DNA from: Beroe ovata
Lineage: Eukaryota > Ctenophora > Nuda > Beroida > Beroidae
Assembly: GCA_946803715.1 (NCBI GenBank)
Contig: CAMPET010000052.1
Span: forward strand, 220,101 to 267,018
DNA: 46,918 nt
Direction of reading: 5' to 3'
Each line of letters begins with the position of its first letter. Position 1 is the stretch's first letter. Position numbers and translations under genes: made by a program. The notes under the pieces are model-generated. The model searched no databases. It saw nothing but the letters and a program-made list of their open reading frames with translations, and was not told where the DNA came from. Shown one piece after another: positions 11,086 through 19,751 of the stretch.

Positions 11086-12887
11086 TCAAGTGGTCAAAGC
11101 ATTTTGTCTCTCCCAGTACCGCTCTATGGCTGCTTGAATAGTTTCAGGAGTATTTCTCTTTTTACACGATTCCTTCACAAGTTCAATTCTCATTGCACGT
11201 TTCTCTTCAGCTGACAGGAATAGAACTTTTTTTGCTACATCTGCTACACCTTGCTCTTTGGCATCATCTGATTTCTCAGCAGAAATTTTAGAATCTCCAG
11301 CATCATCTTTCTCCTGTTCATCATCTGATGAATTGTCACTGTCGCTATCATCCTTGTCAGGATTTTCTTCCTCATTCTGCACACTCTTTTCAGCAACTTC
11401 ATCTTTCTTCTTCTCATCAGAATCATTCTCATCAGAACGATCTTTGTTAGCAAGCTCCTCGGTATCACTCTCACCACTACTACCCTCACTTCCAGTTTCC
11501 TGCTCCTTAACATTGGGCCGGGCTCGGTACTGTCGACTCTTGTCAGCATTGCGCTTCTTTATCACATTCACATCACTGTCTCCTCCAGCCTTGGACTCAA
11601 CTGACGATGTATTAACCTCATTTTCATCAGGTCTTGCTACCTTTGGCGTTGCTGAAACAGAATCAGCCGCTTCTGAGGTAGATACAGTTTCTGTTCGTTG
11701 GGATAAAATGTTTCGATAGAAGTCAGTCAGGTCTTTCTTTCTCGTGACATCATTTCGTTTGTCTTCTTCAGCCATGCGTTTATGTTCCTCTTCTAAAACT
11801 GCTAGCTCCTGAAATTGATATCGTGAGAAAAAGCACTAATAAGCAAGTTCCAAAGAAGAACAGGTCTCTTTCAGTAAAGCATACAACTATACAAGGAAGA
11901 ATAGCTATTATAGCCAAACTACAAACGTTTGAACTCACCGCTAGTTTGTTCTTGTATGATGACGTCACAAAGGACTCCTTATCAGCGAATTCGTCCCCTT
12001 CGTCTTCCAGTTCTCTTTGACACTGTCGTTCGAAGTGCCTGGAAAATGTTGAAGGTAGCTTGAGCTCAATGCAGTCAATTAAGAAGGTTGTTACTCAATA
12101 CATATATTGTGGATGCAATACCTGTCATTTTCGAGTTTTCTGATTGCAGCATTCCGGATAAGATTCTTGGCATATTTTGAAGTTTTATCCTTTTTTGCTT
12201 CACCCAATTTCTTAGCTTTGTCTTCCTTCATCTCGTCAAATATTTCGTCATATTGGTACACAGAAGGGTCATCCTGAAGAATCAGTGCTATCAAAAACTG
12301 ATTGATTAGCTTGTAGGCATTCAATACTGTATGTCAGCTTTTGAAGAAAAGGATAGAAAAGTCGTGGTTTCCAGATTAGCGTGCCAATAATTTTTCACTT
12401 GACATCAAAATGAAGCTACAATATGTAGAGATTTAGGTAAACTATCATCAGGTACCCTATTATTAGGTAATACCTAGGTACCCTACTATTAGGTAATAGG
12501 TACCTAGGTACCCTATAATGAGGTACCCTACACAGTACCTCTAAAGCCCGCTGGATGTCAATCTTTGCCTGTTTCTTCATGTTTCTGAATGATGCAGAAC
12601 TAGGCTGAGTCATTTGTTTGACTGGGATGGGGCCAGTGTCTCCCTCTTCTTCTTCATCCGAGTCCACATTGAACACGCTACTGAGTGGTCGTTTCTTGAC
12701 CGGTGCTACTTCTCTGCCTGGGGTTAATGATGTTCAGGAATAGAACAAAGGTTTGGCAAGCAACCATTGACGATTGAGCTATTGAGGTAGGTAAAAACTA
12801 AAAGTAAACAAGGAAATCAGTTCATTGGAACTCACTTTTCGGGATGATAAGTCCATACTTTTTCTTGTAATCGGGTCCTATGGACAT
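11086..12887 (-). CDS. NSRP1: Nuclear speckle splicing regulator (NSRP1/CCDC55 family)
   Basis: Homologue of NSRP1 (CCDC55), a nuclear-speckle coiled-coil protein that influences alternative splice-site choice. Exons 12887-12836, 12717-12539, 12273-12122, 12038-11939 and 11808-11086 join in phase to give 401 residues (human about 558). Family hallmarks in order are the start MSIGPDYKKKYGLIIPK, the acidic VFNVDSDEEEE, KKQAKIDIQRALEDDPSVYQ with YDEIFDEM, KYAKNLIRNAAIRK, DKESFVTSSYKNKLAEL and RKKDLTDFYRNIL. These are the conserved segments of the N-terminal DUF2040-type region. The tail is very acidic (DSDSDNSSDDEQEKDD) and ends in an ERYWERQ-like motif resembling the human C-terminus. The long Arg/Ser-rich middle of the vertebrate protein is missing. 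This is the one gene here without a convincing acceptor just upstream of its ATG. It lies 332 bp upstream of XRCC1 on the same strand. Confidence 0.9.
12449..12533. repeat. AGGTACCCTA tandem repeat in NSRP1 intron 2
   Basis: Four to five degenerate units contain AGGTACC and CTATTAGGTAAT. They lie just inside the intron 3-prime of exon 2 (donor at 12538). Each unit carries GTACC strings that look like donors. Confidence 0.7.
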
Positions 12888-13513
12888 GTTTTTCTACTTC
12901 CCTATGGCATGATGGTGACGTCATTCATTTATGCAATTAGCAAGGATACCTATCGAAATTGGTTCACAGTTTGTGAGACCTATGGAGGACTCCAGGACGC
13001 CAATATCTCTCATCAAAAGTTATGTTAAACGCGATTGTTCTACTAAAACTAAATAATAGGTATACATTGCTCAATAAAATATAGAAATCAAACAACTACC
13101 TAGTACCTATGTATCATAAACTTAATAAACTGTACAGTTGATGCTGAAACTTGGTATCTAGAAATAAAAATAAAACTCAATGATAAGAGCGCCAGAAATT
13201 GTTTTCCATCATAATAAGTTAATAGTGCCCTGCTAGGTAGGTATCATTTCAATTTTTCCTTGTAAGATAAAAATGATGGTGTTGGTAACCAATACCTCAC
13301 AAAATATGAAATTATTATGATTTGAAATAATCAAAAATAACATCTGCTGATTTTGAGCAATCATAAATGTCTGAAAAATAAATACATACATATAATAACA
13401 TAGTATGATACCGCAGTGGAACCTACACAATTATATCATGGTAAGTACCAATGAAAAAGGAAAAATGAATAGAGAATGCTTTATTGACGTTGCTTTCTGT
13501 CTCATTTACCTGG
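12888..13513. other. Intergenic spacer NSRP1-tetraspanin
   Basis: AT-rich spacer holding the 3-prime flank of the tetraspanin gene; no gene seen. Confidence 0.6.
13480..13485 (-). terminator. Poly(A) signal AATAAA for tetraspanin gene
   Basis: TTTATT on the plus strand is AATAAA on the minus strand, about 30 bases after the tetraspanin stop codon (13516-13514). Confidence 0.6.
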
Positions 13514-14344
13514 CTAAAGCCAGGTTGAATTGAATCCAGTATCATAAGTCTTATCCGAGGCGATAGTTTTTCCAGTATAGCTGCTTGCAGCCTCATTTTC
13601 ATGCCTAGTGTAAACATATTCCTCGTCCCTGGTCCATTTCTTGAGAATTCTGGCAGACGCCATCTGCCAAATGTTAAGAAGGATGAATCCAATAAACACT
13701 CCGATGATTGTCCAGATGCTGATATCCACAAACTCAAAGAAGGGCTCTCTACAAGAGACATCATGTCGAGGATCGAGGTCCCATCTGTTGCAAAAGTACG
13801 CAGCACTGTGGGGATCGGCTCGGGCTCCACAGCAGGAAGAGGGCACTGAGTTACTGCCATCCCACAGTGTCCAGTACCGTGATGTACCCCCAAATCCACA
13901 GCAACTAAATGCAAGTTGTATACTTGAAACAACGGCCATTTCAACCTCTGTAGCCGCATCTTCATTGAAACGCTCGAAAATATCTTCAACCAAGTTCATT
14001 ATCTTCTCTGTTGTTTTCTCTTTCATCACTCCAAGTGTGATGACACCTGCTATTTCTATGAGCAAGAGTGCGAAAATGAGGTAAAAGAAGAAGTTTAGAA
14101 GGCCAGTCCGACCACTATACACAGCATAACAACCTAACAATCCCAGGAGGGCACCAAGAACTCCAATGAAAATTGTCACGCCACAGGGTGCGTCTAAACT
14201 TGTGTTATAAGTCGAGATCTCCGGGATATACTGATGATCATTGAGAATCAAGATAATCCCAGCTGCTGCAAGCCCAACACCGCTGATGAGGGTTGCTATA
14301 TTGACACATGTCAGGAGTAGCTTTGAGCAACCTTTGCATCCCAT
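13514..14344 (-). CDS. Tetraspanin
   Basis: Four-pass membrane protein of the tetraspanin family, which organises membrane microdomains. The start is taken at MGCKGCSK because tetraspanins typically begin with a short Cys-containing cytoplasmic tail next to TM1; an in-frame ATG 11 codons upstream lies at the candidate splice acceptor. 276 residues. Hydrophobic segments lie at about 11-34, 55-75, 82-105 and 206-228. The large extracellular loop (about 107-205) has the diagnostic CCG at 148-150, PSSCC at 168-172 and further cysteines at 185 and 198, enough for three disulfides. Palmitoylatable cysteines flank the membrane (C3, C6, C72). N-glycosylation is possible at NTS (47-49). The C-terminal tail is hydrophilic and Tyr-containing. 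The coding region has no intron. TTATCAG ends 20 bases before the ATG. Which tetraspanin subgroup it belongs to cannot be decided. Confidence 0.93.
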   Translation of the reverse strand: MGCKGCSKLLLTCVNIATLISGVGLAAAGIILILNDHQYIPEISTYNTSLDAPCGVTIFIGVLGALLGLLGCYAVYSGRTGLLNFFFYLIFALLLIEIAGVITLGVMKEKTTEKIMNLVEDIFERFNEDAATEVEMAVVSSIQLAFSCCGFGGTSRYWTLWDGSNSVPSSCCGARADPHSAAYFCNRWDLDPRHDVSCREPFFEFVDISIWTIIGVFIGFILLNIWQMASARILKKWTRDEEYVYTRHENEAASSYTGKTIASDKTYDTGFNSTWL

Positions 14345-15226
14345 TTCAGGTCTCTGACATAGACCTGATAAAAGCAATAATCTAGCATTATAGATGAGTA
14401 GGTAGTCTTATAACAGATATTTATGTCGAGTTTGGTGATTATCTTTTACAATTTTCTAAATAATTTGACAATTTCTAGACCAGCAAAAGAGAATAGTAAA
14501 AGGCAGAAAAATATAACAATCCTGAATTCTTGAAAATAACACGAGACACTAACTTTATGACATTACTTTTTAAAATTTTTCGATAAATCATCAATAAAGG
14601 AATATAAAAGAATTTACCACTGGCTATCTGGGTGACGGATGCAATTGATAACTAATCAATCATACTGCTAGTAATCGATGGAAGGTTTTCATTCATGCCA
14701 CGATGACTCAAAACCTTAATCCATTTCCTCATGAGAAACATCAATTTAATTAATCAAATCAAATAATTCTATTCGATCCAAGAATGGTTTATATCATACA
14801 TGGACTCACGAAGGAGATCATATGAAGATATGATATATGATATATCTCATCCTAACAAGCAAAAAGACAAATCAACATAGATACACTAAACCTGTCCGAG
14901 AATGAAGTGGAGAAGTAAGCTACAGTCAATTTCAGTACAAACAGATAACAGCCGAAGGCACTCCAATAGTATCAAATAATAATTACACTTATCACTGGTC
15001 AAAAATTCTAAAATCAGTGCTCATAAATAGGTACATAGGCAATTCAAAGCTTTGTCAGATGAGCTGCTTATCAAAATCAATAATACTTAAACCCAATAGA
15101 GTACATACAATGTTGCTGTAGTCTGTTGTTAACTTCTTTTCAATCATTCAATCAATACCTATGTGTCGATAAAATCTTGCCATTTCATTTGTCAAACAAT
15201 CTGCACAATGATCATGACATGGACCT
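14345..15226. other. Intergenic spacer zinc finger-tetraspanin
   Basis: AT-rich spacer with no supported gene. A run of TGATATATGATATATC lies near 14828-14845. It should hold the 3-prime UTR of the zinc-finger gene. Confidence 0.55.
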
Positions 15227-17425
15227 TCATTTCACACCATCAATGTTTTCGGAATCATTAGATTCATTAGCGGACTTCTTTTTCTTCCCATGCGTCTGCC
15301 CATAGGTTTTGATTGCCCTGATTCCTGGCTTGTTTGCTGAGAAAGCTGATGTTTTCTCGATCAGGGCTTCTTTTGGTTGAATTATTGCTTCTGGAAACAA
15401 ATTTTAGATTAACAAAAAAATTACGACATAAACACATTCATTACAATTTGGGGATCAACCTTACATCATCAATCATATACCAGTGTTCTCTGGTTCCTGC
15501 AAAACAAGCAATGGTGCATTCACATCATTCTCTACAAAAACTTGGGGCTTCGGCTGAATCTTTTGGAGTGGTTGTTTGGAAAGGATGGAATTGTTGAAAT
15601 TTTGCTGAACCTGCACAAATAGATAATTTTAATGATTGTCTATAGACTTATTGGTACCTGCACAACTATGGATCGATGCCCAAAATAACAGTTCTAAATG
15701 AGCCATTGAATTTCACTCACGATAGGCATAACTTTGAGAATCAGATAACTCTTGAGATCTTGATTCACAACACTTTCAGCTGCAGAGGTTTCTGTATCTC
15801 CGAAACTTTGATCAGGAGCTCCATTGCACGATATTTCATCCGCTATTAATGAAGGAGAACCCATTTCTACAGCATTACTAACAGATTCTGAAGCTCCTTT
15901 ATCACTTGATTCTACATGTCTTTCAATTTTACTTATGATAATCTCCTCCTTTGGTTTTATTTGCAAATCTGATAAACCCCGGCTGGAACAGTTCAGCATA
16001 TTTCTAGTCCGAGCTGTTGTTTTTATCTTATCAAAATCAACGAGTCCAAGACTTCTTGTGCTGAAGACTCTCCTGTTATAACCCTTATATTGACTTTTAT
16101 TTCTCGTCTTTGAAGTCAAATTGGTTGCCTTGGATTTATTTCTTGTAGTCTGTGAAGCTTGTGAAGAACTAGTATTTGTTGAGGCAGGGGGTGATGACAA
16201 GATAGGACGTGAAAACTGCCGGATACATGACCCTGAATTGATGGTCTTCACCGATTTTTTGTTTGTATCAGACAATGTATTGTCCACTTGCTCTTCCTCT
16301 GATTCACGAATGTTTGGAGAAGACTTCTGCTTCTTGGATTCATTCTCTCTCTTGGTAACTTCAGATTTAGAGAATGCTCTTTTTGAGCTACTGGGTTTCT
16401 GGGCCAATGCCATGCTTCCCCTTGTGCAGTGCATTGCTGCATTCGAGCTCAGACAGAGCTTCGTCTTATCTTTTGTCCATTCATACTTCTCAAAATCTCT
16501 AGATTTATTGGTGCTATTTACAGCATGACTGCTGTTTATTAAGGAAGAATTATGACAGAAAGCACCTTTCAGCTTTCCAGGTTTGCACATCTCATTTGGC
16601 CCCTGGAAGTTCATCATTTCTCCCTTGATAACTGGATCAGTAACTTTAGGTTGAGGAATGAAACATTTTTTCTTGATTTCAGATGTTTTTCTGCATGTAT
16701 CAAGTTTCATTGGCACAGATCTGATCTTTGATTTTGCTGGATTAGGACTCTTCTTTTTCATTTTGTTGTGCTTCTGAAATTAACAATTAATCAGTGACTG
16801 ATCAATAATTTTGCAATTAATTATCATATTTCTATACTACCCTTAAACTAAAGATAACGAATACCTACATTCTGACCCTGCTTCTCATCATTCCAGTATC
16901 CTTGACAGGGTTCAAGAAGATGTTGTTGGAGTAACTTGATTGATTCAAACCCTTTCCGACAATCTACACAAATAGGCTCACCAGAGGCACTATCAATACT
17001 TGAAGTAGAATATGATACTGTAGGGTGGTGGTTATTTCCAAGGTGACCAGAAAAACTTCCAACACTTTTGAACTCCATAAAGCAGTGCATGCACTTCTTA
17101 TTCTTCTGCATCCTTAAAGCATAACCTCTGAAGCAATTACTGTTATATGTTGAAATTTGTTTACAAGCTACTATTTTACCCAATCAACTAAAATTAATAC
17201 AACTAGCAGTGAAAATTCAATAAAGGCATTACCTGAGATATTTGTCCCATACTGATGATTCAACAACTGTTCTGGGCAGATTCTCATGGTTTCCTTCGAA
17301 AAGAAAAATGGATCATATCTGTGTTATTAATTGCTCATACCTACTAAATTGAGAACGTCTTTATAGAGTGACTACTCACCAGTAGGGTTGTTGTTAGATG
17401 AAAGCACAGCAGCTGTATTCCCCAT
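15227..17425 (-). CDS. C2H2/C2HC two-finger protein, family unknown
   Basis: Six exons join in phase: 17425-17380, 17293-17233, 17127-16869, 16773-15721, 15610-15481 and 15390-15227. They give 570 residues starting MGNTAAVLSS. Finger 1 (about residues 48-69) is C-x2-C-x12-H-x4-H (CMHCFMEFKSVGSFSG then H, H). Finger 2 (about 89-110) is C-x2-C-x12-H-x4-C (CVDCRKGFESIKLLQQ then H, C). The remaining 450 or so residues are low-complexity, Ser/Lys/Asn-rich and presumably disordered, with basic stretches (KKKSPNPAKSK; GKKKKSANES near the C-terminus) that could be nuclear localisation signals. The paired atypical fingers suggest nucleic-acid or protein binding in the nucleus, but I recognise no orthologue. 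Alternative acceptors at exon 3 were tested; only the one at 17127 keeps the frame. CTCTAG ends 2 bases before the ATG. It is first in the five-gene minus-strand cluster. Confidence 0.85.
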
Positions 17426-18383
17426 GCCTAGAGCAAAAATATTTGTAGTAACTTCCAGTATTTTGCTACATTTGCAGTATACCCATACACCATTATGTCT
17501 CTATACATAGGACTTTGGATCAATATCATCTAGAATCGTAAAAATACTTGTCCCAGTGTTGAAGGATAAGATAGATACCACTTGTTTCTATTATGAAAAA
17601 TGACAAATCTTTACTGACAAGAAGCATCTGCAATGCAGTACAGTAATTAATTGTGCTTGTCCATGTAGAGTGAACACTACATGTCATCCCTATTATAATT
17701 TGGTAGTTGGCTTGCTTGTCTCTCTGTCTGTTCATCCAGTTGTAGGCCATGAAATGGAGTCTTATCAGAGTTGCACGTGCTGATTTGGAAGAATGCACAT
17801 TGAGAATGGACAGGTGCTACTGCTGTGAAGTGAACTTGGAGCTCATTTCTGATGATAGTTGATAGTGCTTCAATTACCTCTCTCTTTCTGTTCTTATTCA
17901 CTTTTTATGAACAATGCAGAGCAGTTTCAACAATCTCAAGTTGTTGAATCTGCTCAGTGTGTATTTTCTGACAAATGGTTCAATGTGTTGTCTTGTCAAC
18001 ATATGCTATGCAAATTGGAATGAAAGTCAACCATCGAGGCAAGCATAATGTCATAGTGCAAATCCAAAGAAATGGCCAATTTGTTTGCAAGGGCTCCTTC
18101 ATAAAATAAACATTTATAGAGCGTAGTTGAGACCATCCTTGCAAATTATGTCAATTTCATATGTTGACAAGAACTTTAAAATCAAAGGCAACTTGAATTT
18201 TTCATGGGTTCGTGCGAATTTATGGGCTTAAAATTCTCCTTAACAGGAAAAGCAAATAATTGATGAAATTAAAGCTTGAATAAGACATTACATTCATTGA
18301 AACTTAAGTTCAATCCATTCCTCCTGAAATTCGACCGGAATCTGAGTCAACCTCAAAATCTATATGCAAAAAAGTGTGACTTC

Positions 18384-18400
18384 TGGGGGCAGTGCCCCCA
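18384..18400. repeat. Short GGGGGC hairpin
   Basis: TGGGGGC-AGT-GCCCCCA is a perfect stem of 7 bp with a 3-base loop. It stands out in AT-rich sequence and may mark an old mobile-element remnant. Confidence 0.4.
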
Positions 18401-18875
18401 CATCCCTGCTTTTATGCACAACTCTGCTCCCAAGAAGGAAGTCAGTCAAAATTGGATCTCACTTTTAATTTTGCATGCACTTAAAATCTAAGATCCTGCT
18501 CGAGCCGAAAACAATGTAGATTCTGGGGGACTTATATATGCCTTATTGCCTTGCTTCAAATAATACTATTTTAATAAAATGCTATTACTATAAAATTTGT
18601 CTGGCGAATGGCGATGCTAAACCGTTGATGCAAGCCGCAACGCGGCTTGGGTCAGCAGGTTGAGAATAAGTTGCGCGCGCGACGAAATTCTCGACAGGGT
18701 CTATCATCGATCGCGACAATATAAAATATGATAACGAGTTCCAATAAAGGCTCATAAGCTAGTCCAGAGGTTGCAGTTGTTGGATTTTACCCTACCCACT
18801 ACCGTCGGTGCGCGCAATTTTCACTCCGCTGACCGCTCTGTTTATCCAATGCAAAGCTAAAGCGCTCGCGCGGAT

Positions 18876-19060
18876 GTACACACGTTGCGTGGCCGTGGCC
18901 GGCTTGTCAGATGTTCATGTTACCTGACCTGTTTCTCGCGCGAGCTGAGCGCGCCTTCATCGCCGAAACTGTTTCGGCCTTCGATGAAGGCGCGCGCGCC
19001 GCGCGCGAGAAACTGAGGTCAGATGAAATCTGACAATGGCCGGCCACGCAACGTGTGTAC
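18876..19060. repeat. Long imperfect CpG-rich palindrome (hairpin former)
   Basis: The left arm (about 18876-18965) and right arm (about 18970-19060) are reverse complements with small indels. Outer ends are GTACACACGTTGCGTGGCC and its complement ending GTGTGTAC. Middle segments are TGTCAGAT, GACCT and GTTTCTCGCGCG. Inner segments are CGCGCCTTCATCG and CGATGAAGGCGCG around CCGAAAC-TG-TTTCGG. A single strand could fold into a stem of about 90 bp. A foldback element, a structured RNA or a cruciform-prone regulatory palindrome are all possible. I see no target-site duplication. Confidence 0.85.
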
Positions 19061-19751
19061 TGCTTTAATTTGTAGTAAGTTATTTTTAAAATTATCAAAT
19101 GCTCAAGTTGACTAATGACTAGAGGGGTGTGTAAGGTTCGGTTTATGATCAATGTATCATACATTCACTTGTACTCATTATGAAAGCATCAAATCATCCC
19201 AAAGATTGGGTTCTATGAATTTTAAAGTGTTGATGGGGATTGTTTATGAATTACTAGAAACCCGCCCAGAGTTTGTGTACTGAATATCAAAATCATAGTG
19301 ATATGAGTGATGAGTGTGTAGAAATGTGGGAAGAATCTGAAATCATGTATAATTCCGAGAGTTAACAGCATCATGCTATTAAATTCTACTCTGCACAAAA
19401 CAGTGAACTGTCACAAAACATGCATTTTAGTTTTATAAAGCAGCACTATTGCACTGTCATTTCCTTGCCACCCAAAGTTTATGATTTCCAAGTTGAACTT
19501 CGTTTAGTTAGTTCATTTATCATCAAAATGAAGTGTTTTACCACTAATGTCCAAAGAAATGTTCTGTAGAGATAAGCATTAAGCACAAGAAAAATATGGC
19601 AAAATATGGCAATCACACAAAGTCCAAAACAAGCATGATATATGATAGGTATAAACATAATTTGGGAGTTTATAACAGAGATTGTGAAAGTTGTTTATCA
19701 GAAAGCTGTCTTTTTGTTGGGTGATTTATAAATTCTTTGCAGGTAATAGAC

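Larger units (their letters stand above)
17426..19742. promoter_or_regulatory. Divergent intergenic region, likely bidirectional promoter
   Basis: This 2.3-kb gap separates the minus-strand five-gene cluster from the plus-strand bPH-COPA pair and is the only place both could be driven from. It is AT-rich except for a CpG-rich core at about 18600-19060 with TTGCGCGCGCG, TCGATCGCGA and the large palindrome described separately. No coding exon was recognised; a 5-prime UTR exon of the bPH gene may lie here, since that gene begins with an acceptor at 19741-19742. Promoter function is inferred from position and composition only. Confidence 0.45.

Noticed and set aside
11258..11719. Ser/Phe-rich plus-strand open frame of 153 codons
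   Set aside because: Exact antisense of the acidic, Ser/Asp/Glu-rich tail of NSRP1; the complementary codons keep it open.
13641..14084. Plus-strand open frame of 147 codons
   Set aside because: Antisense of the tetraspanin coding region, with no family features.
13641..14377. Tetraspanin start at the upstream in-frame ATG (14377)
   Set aside because: The upstream codons overlap the candidate splice acceptor (AG at 14365-14366), and tetraspanins normally begin with a short Cys-containing tail such as MGCKGCSK.
16121..16528. Plus-strand open frame of 135 codons
   Set aside because: Antisense of the disordered part of the zinc-finger gene; no independent evidence.
18180..18540. Possible mobile-element remnant around the GGGGGCAGTGCCCCC hairpin
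   Set aside because: No terminal repeats, no transposase frame and no second copy in the window; only the hairpin itself is recorded.
19737..19751. Extending the bPH frame upstream of the ATG at 19752
   Set aside because: The added codons contain no ATG and cross the splice acceptor TTTGCAG; they are intron sequence.
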